From positions 1-32,478 of the forward strand of contig JAHHUC010000017.1 in assembly GCA_020024215.1 (NCBI GenBank): a DNA stretch of 32,478 nt, read 5' to 3'. The notes under the pieces are model-generated. The model ran no database searches. It was not told the DNA's origin and saw nothing but the letters and a program-made list of their open reading frames with translations. The position numbers and the translations under genes are program-made. This DNA comes from Oscillospiraceae bacterium (lineage in GTDB: Bacteria; Bacillota; Clostridia; Oscillospirales; Ruminococcaceae). Below, piece by piece: positions 7,921-14,987 of this stretch (its first letter is position 1; each line of letters opens with the position of its first letter).

Positions 7921-9039
7921 ATGGCAACTGTACAATTAAAGAATATTAAGAAAATATATGACAACAAGGTGACCGCTGTCCATGACTTCAATTTGGACAT
8001 TGCCGACAAGGAATTTATTGTGCTGGTAGGTCCCTCCGGCTGCGGAAAATCCACCACCTTGAGAATGGTGGCAGGGCTTGAGGAAATTTCTGACGGGGAG
8101 CTTTATATCGGTGACAAGCTGGTCAATGATGTTCCTCCTAAGGACAGGGACATAGCTATGGTCTTTCAGAATTACGCCCTTTATCCTCATATGACCGTTT
8201 ATGAAAACATGGCCTTTGGGCTCAAATTGAGAAAAACTCCAAAGGATGAAATTGATAAAAGAGTCAAAGAGGCTGCAAAGATTCTGGATATCACACAATA
8301 TCTTGACAGAAAGCCAAAGGCTCTTTCCGGCGGACAGCGCCAGAGGGTTGCCATAGGAAGAGCCATTGTGCGTGAGCCCTCTGTCTTTCTTATGGATGAG
8401 CCGCTTTCCAACCTGGATGCAAAGCTGCGAAATCAGATGAGAGCCGAGATAATAAAGCTTCGCCAAAGGGTGAACACCACATTTATATATGTTACCCATG
8501 ACCAGACCGAGGCCATGACCTTAGGCGACAGAATAGTTATCATGAAAGACGGCTTCATTCAGCAGATAGGCACGCCGAGAGAGGTGTTTTCACACCCTGC
8601 AAACCTGTTTGTGGCAGGCTTTATAGGCTCGCCCCAGATGAATTTTATAGATGCAAGGCTCTCTGATGATAACGGAAGATATTATGTTGAAGCAGGCTCT
8701 GCAAGAATTGAATTGACCGATGAGCAGCAATCCTGTCTCAAGGGAAAAAATGCAGCGCCATCTGACATAATTTTGGGCATAAGGCCGGAAAATATCAGAA
8801 TTGCCGAAGAAAAAGCAGAGAACACGCTTACCGGAAAGCTATCGGTATCTGAAATGATGGGTTCATCCGTTCACCTTCACATTATCTTAAACGGCAAGGA
8901 AATGGTTGTAATCGAGCCGCTGGCTGACCAAAGCGCAGATCTTTCCAAAACATATAAATTCGATTCTGACATTACAATAGCTTTAGATGGCAGGATGTGT
9001 CATCTGTTCAGCAGGGAAACGGAAGAAAATCTTATCTAA
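7921..9039 (+). CDS. Sugar ABC transporter ATPase, MsmX/UgpC type
   Basis: 372 residues, cytoplasmic. The ATG at 7921 starts exactly at the family N-terminus (MATVQLKNIKKIY). The longer in-frame extension back to 7759 has no ribosome site and reads as leader. Walker A is GPSGCGKST (37-45), the Q-loop is VFQNYALYPH, the signature is LSGGQ (135-139), Walker B is FLMDEP (156-161), the D-loop is SNLDAKLR and the switch His is 193. The C-terminal third carries the regulatory OB-type domain (IGSPQMNFIDA, ILGIRPENI) of the MalK/UgpC/MsmX group. MsmX-type ATPases energise several sugar importers, and this one most likely powers the permease pair at 1668-3441, whose operon has no ATPase. It has its own promoter and terminator. 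Confidence 0.93.
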   Translation: MATVQLKNIKKIYDNKVTAVHDFNLDIADKEFIVLVGPSGCGKSTTLRMVAGLEEISDGELYIGDKLVNDVPPKDRDIAMVFQNYALYPHMTVYENMAFGLKLRKTPKDEIDKRVKEAAKILDITQYLDRKPKALSGGQRQRVAIGRAIVREPSVFLMDEPLSNLDAKLRNQMRAEIIKLRQRVNTTFIYVTHDQTEAMTLGDRIVIMKDGFIQQIGTPREVFSHPANLFVAGFIGSPQMNFIDARLSDDNGRYYVEAGSARIELTDEQQSCLKGKNAAPSDIILGIRPENIRIAEEKAENTLTGKLSVSEMMGSSVHLHIILNGKEMVVIEPLADQSADLSKTYKFDSDITIALDGRMCHLFSRETEENLI

Positions 9040-9046
9040 AATGTCT

Positions 9047-9072
9047 GCCGCAGCTTTTGCTGCGGCTTTTTT
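9047..9072 (+). terminator. Terminator after the ATPase gene
   Basis: A perfect GCCGCAG/CTGCGGC stem is followed by six T. It begins 8 bases after the ATPase stop, and the next gene's ribosome site (AAGGAGG) follows at once. The downstream gene is therefore reached only by readthrough or from a promoter I could not identify. Confidence 0.85.
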
Positions 9073-9087
9073 ATAAGGAGGAGCCAT

Positions 9088-9723
9088 ATGGAAAATCATA
9101 TACACACCATCAATGACAAAAGGGAAATAGACAGCTTAAAGCCCTTTGCTGTTTCAAACTGTCTTTGGACCTGCAAAGTGACACCTGTCACAGAGGCAAG
9201 AATCGGGTTTATACCCTCAGAGGGCTTTGCCGTAAAAATGAGGTGCTTTGAAAAAAATCCGCTGACAAGATTCAAAAATCACATGGATATGGTGTGCATG
9301 GACAGCGCAATGGAATTTTTTCTCTGCCTTCCCCACTTTGAAAAGGATGATAGAGCAGCCTTCAAGCCATATGATGACTGCCTTTATATGAATTTTGAAA
9401 TGAATTCCTCCGGTGCTCTCTATTCTAAATACGGCTTTGGCAGAAAGGGAAGAACGGCTCTTACAAGTGAGGAGAGAAATTTGTGCAGTCCGTGTGCAGA
9501 TGTATATGACAGCTTTTGGGATATGACTCTATTTTTGCCCCTCTCCCTTATAAAGAAAATTTACGGCATTGATAATCTTAAAAAGGGCGACAGAATATGG
9601 TGCAATTTCTATAAGATAAGCCAAGAGCCCTCCATTGAGCATTATATGGCTTTTTCGCCTATTGACAGCCCCTCCCCGAATTTTCATCTCCCCGGCTTTT
9701 TTGCCCCATTTATAATAGTATAG
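9088..9723 (+). CDS. CBM9-like (DOMON-type) carbohydrate-binding protein
   Basis: 211 residues. It resembles the carbohydrate-binding family 9-like proteins of Firmicutes: an N-terminal WTCKVTPVTEARIGF strand, VCMDSAMEFFLCLPH, the LYMNFEMNSSGALYSKYGFG segment, a central WDMTLFLPLSLIKKIYG and the closing SPNFHLPGFFAPFII. The start is fixed by AAGGAGG at 9075-9081. No signal peptide is present (MENHIHTIND), so the protein appears cytoplasmic. Its position just after the ABC ATPase ties it to the sugar uptake locus, but its function is unknown. Confidence 0.75.
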   Translation: MENHIHTINDKREIDSLKPFAVSNCLWTCKVTPVTEARIGFIPSEGFAVKMRCFEKNPLTRFKNHMDMVCMDSAMEFFLCLPHFEKDDRAAFKPYDDCLYMNFEMNSSGALYSKYGFGRKGRTALTSEERNLCSPCADVYDSFWDMTLFLPLSLIKKIYGIDNLKKGDRIWCNFYKISQEPSIEHYMAFSPIDSPSPNFHLPGFFAPFIIV

Positions 9724-9824
9724 GCTTTCTTTAAGCTTCTTTACACTTTGCTTTTATGCTCTTTTGTTCTACTTTCCCTTTCATATTCATAGGCTTTTAA
9801 AAAAGGGTAAAGGAGTCTTAACCT

Positions 9825-10079
9825 ATGAAGGGTCAGCCCTATGAAAGAAGCATGGAAATAGCTCGTTACATAATAGAAAACAAATCTACTGTAAGAGGTG
9901 CAGCCTCGAAATTCGGCATATCAAAATCCACTGTTCACAAGGATATAAGAACAAGGCTTCCTCTCATCTCCCCCCGGCTTTACAGACAATGCAGCGAAAT
10001 TTTGAGAAAAAACAAGGAGGAAAGACATCTGCGAGGAGGACTTGCCACAAAGGAAAAATATGAAAAACTAAAAGTATAG
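9825..10079 (+). CDS. spoIIID: Stage III sporulation regulator SpoIIID
   Basis: 84 residues, the usual size. It is a small helix-turn-helix DNA-binding protein of the mother cell that switches genes on and off between the sigma-E and sigma-K stages. The HTH is visible at about residues 23-45 (TVRGAASKFGISKSTVHKDI), with the family C-terminal basic tail ERHLRGGLATKEKYEKLK. An AAAGGAG ribosome site precedes the ATG, and a strong terminator follows. Its presence, with the sigma-K gene in the same window, is strong evidence of a spore-former. Confidence 0.96.
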   Translation: MKGQPYERSMEIARYIIENKSTVRGAASKFGISKSTVHKDIRTRLPLISPRLYRQCSEILRKNKEERHLRGGLATKEKYEKLKV

Positions 10080-10082
10080 GTC

Positions 10083-10112
10083 AAAGGGGACGCATTTTTA
10101 TGTGTCCCCTTT
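10083..10112 (+). terminator. Terminator of spoIIID
   Basis: An 11-bp stem (AAAGGGGACGC with GTGTCCCCTTT, one G-T pair) with an 8-base loop, starting 4 bases after the spoIIID stop, followed by a pyrimidine-rich CTCTTAT. Confidence 0.8.
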
Positions 10113-10195
10113 CTCTTATACTTCACATTTTGCATTATTTGCTTCTAAAATAAGGAAATAAGTTAGTTATTTCTACCTAAATATTAAAAAGACTA

Positions 10196-10224
10196 TTGAC
10201 AAATAAGGAGCAGGGAATTAAAAT
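10196..10224 (+). promoter_or_regulatory. Near-consensus promoter of the feo operon
   Basis: A perfect TTGACA, 17 bases, then TAAAAT. Transcription should start near 10231, which is the first base of the palindromic operator. Confidence 0.85.
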
Positions 10225-10230
10225 AATATC

Positions 10231-10248
10231 GGTTAGGAACGCCTAACC
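10231..10248. promoter_or_regulatory. Palindromic operator, DtxR/IdeR/MntR-like metal box
   Basis: A perfect palindrome, GGTTAGG and CCTAACC around AACG, sits on the predicted start point. DtxR-family metal regulators bind sites built from TTAGG/CCTAA half-sites, so iron-dependent repression of feo is the likely role. The match to the DtxR-type core is seen; regulator identity is inferred. It does not resemble the Fur box (GATAATGATT repeats). Confidence 0.7.
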
Positions 10249-10261
10249 TTATATTTTGGGA

Positions 10262-10285
10262 AACGGTTAGTAAATTTTAACTGTT
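10262..10285. promoter_or_regulatory. Second, imperfect metal-box-like inverted repeat
   Basis: AACGGTTAG and TTAACTGTT are imperfect inverted arms with half-sites like the upstream palindrome, about 30 bases downstream in the feo leader. It could be a weaker second regulator site. Confidence 0.4.
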
Positions 10286-10311
10286 CCTGTATAACAAGAG
10301 GTGGAAAAAAT

Positions 10312-10524
10312 ATGATGCCGTTGTCATTAGCGCCTATGGGAGAAGAACATACTGTTGTCAAATTGGGCGGAAATGATAAAGCCAAAAGACATTTGGCAGA
10401 TCTGGGCTTTACTCCCGGTGAAGCTGTAACAGTTGTGTCTGCTTTGGGCGGAAACCTCATTGTGAGGATAAGAGAAACCAGAGTTGCAATAAGCTGTGAA
10501 ATGGCAGCCAAGATAATGGTTTAA
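10312..10524 (+). CDS. feoA: FeoA-type SH3-like protein (first copy)
   Basis: 70 residues. FeoA is a small cytoplasmic SH3-like protein needed for FeoB-dependent ferrous iron uptake. Visible family marks are MPLSLAPMGEEHTVVKLGG, ADLGFTPGEAVTVVSALGG and the closing VRIRETRVAISCEMAAKIMV. AGAGGTGG lies about 7 bases before the ATG. It is the first gene of the feo operon, after a promoter and palindromic operator. A second, diverged FeoA follows 45 bases later. Confidence 0.9.
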   Translation: MMPLSLAPMGEEHTVVKLGGNDKAKRHLADLGFTPGEAVTVVSALGGNLIVRIRETRVAISCEMAAKIMV

Positions 10525-10569
10525 GCTATTAAATTCAAAATAGAAAATTAAACATTGGGGGTAAATGAT

Positions 10570-10791
10570 TTGAGAACTTTAAAGGATGCCAAGGTCGGTG
10601 AAACCGTAAAGGTCGAAAAGCTTAACGGAACCGGCGCTGTAAAAAGAAGAATAATGGATATGGGTATAACTAAGGGCGTTGAAATTCAGGTCAGAAAGGT
10701 TGCTCCTTTGGGCGATCCTATGGAGCTTAATGTCAGAGGATATGAGCTTTCCATACGCAAGGCTGATGCTGAAATGATTGAAGTAATCTAG
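10570..10791 (+). CDS. feoA: FeoA-type SH3-like protein (second copy)
   Basis: 73 residues, an FeoA-family protein with the motif order LRTLKDAKVGETVKVEKLNG, KRRIMDMGITKGVEIQVRKV, APLGDPMELNVRGYELSIRK. This is closer to canonical FeoA than the first copy. The TTG at 10570 is chosen because GGGGGT at 10557-10562 is an 8-base-spaced ribosome site; the earlier in-frame TTG at 10555 overlaps that site. Paired feoA genes before feoB are common in Clostridia. Confidence 0.9.
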   Translation: MRTLKDAKVGETVKVEKLNGTGAVKRRIMDMGITKGVEIQVRKVAPLGDPMELNVRGYELSIRKADAEMIEVI

Positions 10792-10837
10792 CCTTCTTGC
10801 GGAAATGATGTATTTAACTTTTGAAAGGAGCATATAA

Positions 10838-13039
10838 ATGAGTTTAAAGATTGCACTTGCCGGAAATCCAAACTGCGGCAAGACAACTATGTTCAACGAT
10901 CTGACCGGTTCCAATCAGTATGTGGGAAACTGGCCCGGAGTTACAGTTGAAAAGAAGGAGGGAAAGCTTAAAGGCCACAAGGATGTTGTCATTCAGGACC
11001 TTCCCGGAATCTATTCCCTCTCCCCCTACACACTGGAGGAGGTTGTGGCAAGAAGCTATCTGGTAAATGAAAAGCCCGATGCCATAATCAACATTGTTGA
11101 CGGCACCAATATAGAGAGAAACCTCTATCTCACAACACAGCTCATCGAGCTTGGAATTCCGGTTGTAATTGCTGTAAACATGATAGACCTTGTCCGCAAA
11201 AACGGCGACAGCATCGACCTTGAAAAGCTGGGAAAAGAGCTGGGATGTGCTGTTATGGAAACAAGCGCATTAAAAGGCCAGGGCAGCATAGAGGTGGCAG
11301 AAAAGGCCATTGAAATTGCAAAGGAAAAGAAGGTTGGAGAGCATCCTCATGTGTTTACAGGCAGCGTTGAGCATGCCATCGCCCACATAGAGGAATCCAT
11401 TTCCGGCAGCGTTGATTCTGATGAGCTTCGTTGGTTTGCCATCAAGGTGTTTGAGCGCGATGAAAAGGTGATGGAGAAAATAAATCTGGATGCTTCCACA
11501 ATGGAGCATATCAACAGCCATATATCAGACTGTGAAAAAGAGCTTGATGACGACGCTGAATCCATCATCACAAATCAAAGATACACATACATCACATCTG
11601 TGGTTGAAAAATCTGTAAAGAAGAAGGCAGCCAAGCACAGCATGTCTGTTTCTGACAAGATAGATTCCATTGTCACCAACAGAATTCTCGCTCTTCCCAT
11701 ATTCGCTGTGATCATGTTCTTCATCTATGCCATCGCTATGGGCGGCTGGTCCATTTCCATAGGAACAATGGGAACAGATTTTGCAAATGATGTTATATTC
11801 GGCGAGTGGGTTCCCAACTTTTTTGACGGAATACTCACATCCTTAGGCGTAAGCGGCTGGCTCTACGGTCTTATTATGGACGGTATTGTGGCAGGTGTAG
11901 GCGCAGTTTTGGGATTTGTGCCTCAGATGCTGGTTCTCTTTTTGCTTCTTGCAATTTTGGAGGACGTTGGCTATATGGCACGTGTTGCCTTCATTATGGA
12001 CAGAATCTTCAGAAAATTCGGACTTTCCGGAAAGTCCTTCATCCCCATGCTGGTAGCCACAGGCTGCGGCGTTCCCGGAATCATGGCATCTCGTACAATT
12101 GAGCAGGACCGTGACCGCAAGATGACAATTATGACAACAGGCTTTATCCCCTGCGGTGCCAAGATGCCTATTATCGGTCTTTTTGCAGGAGCTATATTCA
12201 ACAATTCCGCATGGGTTGCCACATCCGCATTCTTCATCGGAATCGGCGCAGTTGTTGTCTCCGGAATCATGCTTAAAAAGTTCAAGGCATTTGCCGGTGA
12301 GCCTGCACCCTTTGTTATGGAGCTTCCCTCCTATCATATGCCCTCTGTGGGAAATGTTCTTCGCGCCACATGGGAGCGCGGCTGGTCCTTCATCAAGAGA
12401 GCAGGCACAATAATTCTTCTCTCCTCCATCATTCTCTGGTTCTTACAGGGCTATGGATTTGTTGACGGAGTGTTCACAGCTGTTGAGGACAATAACACAT
12501 CCCTCTTGGCTTCCATAGGAAATGCTGTTGCATGGATATTCTATCCCCTCGGCTGGGTGGGAGATATGGCTTGGAAGGCAACCGTTGCCACAGTGACAGG
12601 TCTTATTGCAAAGGAAGAGGTTGTTATGACCTTCGGTACACTTTACAACTTTGCAGGCGAGCTTTCTGAGGCAGGAGACGAGATCTGGCCCTTGGTTGCT
12701 AAGGATTTCGGAGCTGTCACAGCTTACTCCTTCATGATATTCCAGCTTCTGTGCGCTCCCTGCTTTGCAGCGATGGGTGCTATCAAGAGAGAGATGAACA
12801 ACACAAAATGGACTTTGGCTTCCATCGGCTATATGTGCGGATTTGCATATGTAATTTCTCTCATTGTTTATCAGCTTGGCGGACTTGTAACAGGTGAAGC
12901 TTCATTTGGTCTTTGGACTGTTGTTGCAGCTGCACTTCTTGCAGGAATGATTTACCTTTTGGTAAGAAAGGGCTATCAGGGCGAAGAAACAATCAATATT
13001 TCTTCTGTTGAGCAAAAAGAAAAGCTCAGCAGCAAGTAG
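10838..13039 (+). CDS. feoB: Ferrous iron transport protein B
   Basis: 733 residues, the GTPase-coupled inner-membrane Fe(II) importer. The N-terminal G domain has G1 GNPNCGKTT (9-17), a G2-region GNWPGVTVEKK, G3 DLPG (54-57), G4 NMID (114-117) and G5-like TSALKGQG. An acidic helical linker follows to about residue 275, then the membrane core with two gate repeats. The signature cysteines are in VATGCGVPGIMASRT and IPCGAKMP; the second half carries LLCAPCFAAMGAIKREM. Length is normal for the family. GAAAGGAG precedes the ATG. Co-transcribed with both feoA genes and the small Cys-rich protein gene that follows 14 bases later. Confidence 0.97.
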   Translation: MSLKIALAGNPNCGKTTMFNDLTGSNQYVGNWPGVTVEKKEGKLKGHKDVVIQDLPGIYSLSPYTLEEVVARSYLVNEKPDAIINIVDGTNIERNLYLTTQLIELGIPVVIAVNMIDLVRKNGDSIDLEKLGKELGCAVMETSALKGQGSIEVAEKAIEIAKEKKVGEHPHVFTGSVEHAIAHIEESISGSVDSDELRWFAIKVFERDEKVMEKINLDASTMEHINSHISDCEKELDDDAESIITNQRYTYITSVVEKSVKKKAAKHSMSVSDKIDSIVTNRILALPIFAVIMFFIYAIAMGGWSISIGTMGTDFANDVIFGEWVPNFFDGILTSLGVSGWLYGLIMDGIVAGVGAVLGFVPQMLVLFLLLAILEDVGYMARVAFIMDRIFRKFGLSGKSFIPMLVATGCGVPGIMASRTIEQDRDRKMTIMTTGFIPCGAKMPIIGLFAGAIFNNSAWVATSAFFIGIGAVVVSGIMLKKFKAFAGEPAPFVMELPSYHMPSVGNVLRATWERGWSFIKRAGTIILLSSIILWFLQGYGFVDGVFTAVEDNNTSLLASIGNAVAWIFYPLGWVGDMAWKATVATVTGLIAKEEVVMTFGTLYNFAGELSEAGDEIWPLVAKDFGAVTAYSFMIFQLLCAPCFAAMGAIKREMNNTKWTLASIGYMCGFAYVISLIVYQLGGLVTGEASFGLWTVVAAALLAGMIYLLVRKGYQGEETINISSVEQKEKLSSK

Positions 13040-13053
13040 AGGAAAACTTTATT

Positions 13054-13152
13054 ATGACTCTTTTAGGTGATGCAATTGTCCTTATCGTTTTAGGCATTGT
13101 GGTTGCATTGGCAGCAAGATCCCTTATTAAGGCCCGCAAAAAGGGCACTTGA
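13054..13152 (+). CDS. FeoB-associated Cys-rich membrane protein, interrupted by in-frame TGA
   Basis: The conventional product is 32 residues: one membrane helix (GDAIVLIVLGIVVALAARSL) and a basic stretch (IKARKKGT), ending at TGA 13150-13152. Beyond the TGA the same frame continues to TAA at 13192-13194 with NGNCGECGSCHKD, which is just the cysteine-rich tail typical of the FeoB-associated family, whose members have about 45-60 residues. The TGA stands where the first tail cysteine (TGC/TGT) would be. It is either a nonsense mutation, a sequencing error, or recoding as selenocysteine. Full frame if read through: 13054-13194, 46 residues. A gAGAGG ribosome site lies just upstream. The annotation as a Feo-associated protein rests on position, helix plus basic linker and the tail. 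Confidence 0.75.
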   Translation: MTLLGDAIVLIVLGIVVALAARSLIKARKKGT

Positions 13153-13197
13153 AACGGAAACTGCGGCGAGTGTGGCAGTTGCCATAAGGATTAAAAA

Positions 13198-13241
13198 AAA
13201 TACAGGGTGTATTCATTTTCTTGAATACCCCCTGTATTTTT
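13198..13241 (+). terminator. Terminator of the feo operon
   Basis: A long stem (AAATACAGGG, then TGTATTCA, with TGAATA, then CCCCCTGTATTT) ending in TTTT. It begins a few bases after the TAA that closes the read-through Cys-rich frame. Confidence 0.85.
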
Positions 13242-13254
13242 GCTTGTGCTTCAA

Positions 13255-13288
13255 ATTATGCCCTCGGTGCATCTTTGCAGGGCATAAT
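13255..13288. repeat. Perfect 10-bp inverted repeat in the gap after feo
   Basis: ATTATGCCCT and AGGGCATAAT flank 14 bases that themselves contain TGCA/TGCA arms. There is no T-run on either side, so it is not an ordinary terminator. The rest of the gap to 13386 holds no gene I can see. Confidence 0.5.
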
Positions 13289-13386
13289 GATGTTACAGCC
13301 TGACAGCAATAAAGGTGCTGTTCTTGCATAGCTTTGACAACCCATTTTTCCTAAAATTTATTTGTTATCCCCTTTTTCATAAAAAT

Positions 13387-13433
13387 CACCCCATCTGTCA
13401 GACAGTAAGTCATACCGTCCGGCAAATGGGGTG
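13387..13433 (-). terminator. Terminator of the M18 aminopeptidase gene
   Basis: CACCCCAT and ATGGGGTG form an 8-bp outer stem around two smaller stems (CTGTC/GACAG is one). On the minus strand it is followed by ATTTTTATG. It lies about 35 bases past the aminopeptidase stop. Confidence 0.65.
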
Positions 13434-13468
13434 CGGTTTAAAGCCTCGGCTTTTTATTTTCTAAAGAA

Positions 13469-14776
13469 CTATAAAACCTCAAAATTATTGTTGCTGAAAT
13501 TGATGGTGCTGTTAAAGAAGGTTTCTGCTGTTCTTATAAGATATTCAACATCAGCTGTTCCTGCGGTTTCATATGAAGAGTGCATAGCCAGCTGTGCAAG
13601 GCCTATATCCACAGTCTTTAGGGAAACCTGGCTTGTGGAAATGTTTCCTAATGTGGAGCCGCCTAAAATATCGGAGCGGTTGAGGAAATTCTGTGTGGGA
13701 ACCTCTGCTTTTTTACATACAGTTTCAAGAACAGCCTGAGATACTGCATCTGTGGTATATTTCTGATTTGCAGAATGTTTCACAACAATGCCCTTGTTGA
13801 TGATAACGCTGTTGGTGGGGTCTGCCTTCTCCTTATAGTTGGGATGAAGTGCATGGGCGTTGTCGGCAGAAATCATAAAGCTGTTGGAAATATATCTGTA
13901 AAGGTCTGCCTCGGTGTTGCCCATAGCTGCATTTATTCTTGACAATGTGGCCTTGAGGAAATCCCCTGCTGCTCCCTGCTTGGTTCCGCTGCCCACCTCT
14001 TCATTGTCAAATACGCAATGAACCGCAGCATTTTTGGATTTTCCGGCAGCTAAAATTCCTCTTAAGGAGGAGTAGGCGCACTCTAAATCGTCAAGACGCC
14101 TTGAGGACACAAACTCATCATTAAGTCCCCATATCCTTCCGCCTTCTCTGTTGTAGCACTGAAGATCCATAGAGAGTATCTCATTTTCGGTAACGCCCAG
14201 ATATTCAGCCACAATCTCCTTGAATTTGACATCCTTTCCCCCCATAGAAAGAAGAGGGAGCATATCCTTCTGTGCATTGTATTTATATCCGTCATTTACA
14301 TCTCTGTTCATGTGAATTGCCAGATTTGGCAGAATGAGCAGGTCCTTGTCTATATCAATAAGCCTCTCCTCCACCTTGCTGTTGTTTCTCACCATCACTC
14401 TTCCTGCAACAGAGAGAGGTCTGTCAAACCATGTGGAGCAGATAAGTCCGCCGTATTTTTCCACATTGAGCGTCACATAAGAATTTTCGGTGACAATTTC
14501 GGGATTGGTCTTTATCTTCAATGCGGGTGAATCGCTGTGGCTTGCCATTATCTGAAAGCCGTTAAAGCCTTCCTTGGGGATTATGAAGGCGATTATGGAA
14601 GAGGAATTCCTTGTCACATAATAGCCCTCTCCCTGCTTTAAATCCCACTTTTCATTTTCGCAGAGAGGGTGGAATCCGTTTTCAGAAAGCTCCTTTTCCA
14701 TATTTGCTATAACATGGAAGGGGCTTGGGGACTTATCAAGAAATTCTATAAGCTCTTGGGCATATTTATTACTCAT
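13469..14776 (-). CDS. M18-family metal aminopeptidase
   Basis: 435 residues, normal for bacterial M18 (aspartyl aminopeptidase-like, ApeB/LAP4) enzymes, which remove N-terminal residues from peptides in the cytoplasm using two metal ions. Visible motifs are MASHSDSPALK (metal His80, catalytic Asp82), RRLDDL (bridging Asp near 230), FDNEEVGSGTKQGA (catalytic and metal Glu at 260-261) and DNAHALHPNY, with VKHSANQKYTTDA near the C-terminus. The ATG has a GGAGGT site. It is monocistronic, transcribed away from nnrD, with its own promoter at 14869-14897 and terminator at 13387-13433. Confidence 0.94.
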   Translation of the reverse strand: MSNKYAQELIEFLDKSPSPFHVIANMEKELSENGFHPLCENEKWDLKQGEGYYVTRNSSSIIAFIIPKEGFNGFQIMASHSDSPALKIKTNPEIVTENSYVTLNVEKYGGLICSTWFDRPLSVAGRVMVRNNSKVEERLIDIDKDLLILPNLAIHMNRDVNDGYKYNAQKDMLPLLSMGGKDVKFKEIVAEYLGVTENEILSMDLQCYNREGGRIWGLNDEFVSSRRLDDLECAYSSLRGILAAGKSKNAAVHCVFDNEEVGSGTKQGAAGDFLKATLSRINAAMGNTEADLYRYISNSFMISADNAHALHPNYKEKADPTNSVIINKGIVVKHSANQKYTTDAVSQAVLETVCKKAEVPTQNFLNRSDILGGSTLGNISTSQVSLKTVDIGLAQLAMHSSYETAGTADVEYLIRTAETFFNSTINFSNNNFEVL

Positions 14777-14868
14777 TATTTTTTACCTCCGTTTTTTAGT
14801 TTCCCAAAAGAGGGTATTTTTATTTCTTTTTGCCAATATGAAAAATTCATTTCCTATCGCACTTTTAT

Positions 14869-14897
14869 ATTATACCATATTTTGAAAGCAAAGTTAA
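14869..14897 (-). promoter_or_regulatory. Promoter for the M18 aminopeptidase gene
   Basis: On the minus strand TTAACT, 17 bases, TATAAT, with an upstream TG (extended -10). Confidence 0.6.
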
Positions 14898-14924
14898 TAA
14901 GCAGGTAAAAATTATATAAACAAA

Positions 14925-14953
14925 TTGCATTGAATTGCCTGATGAAATATAAT
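14925..14953 (+). promoter_or_regulatory. Promoter for the nnrD operon
   Basis: TTGCAT, 17 bases, TATAAT, about 35 bases before the nnrD ATG. Confidence 0.65.
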
Positions 14954-14987
14954 AAAATCATATAAAGAAGGCTTTGGAGGTGACAGC

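Noticed and set aside
9725..9824. Possible sigma-E promoter for spoIIID (CATATTCA as -10)
   Set aside because: No ATA-type -35 at the right distance; too weak to list.
11843..12337. 164-codon minus-strand frame inside feoB
   Set aside because: Shadow of feoB membrane helices; composition rich in Cys/His/Asn as expected from antisense.
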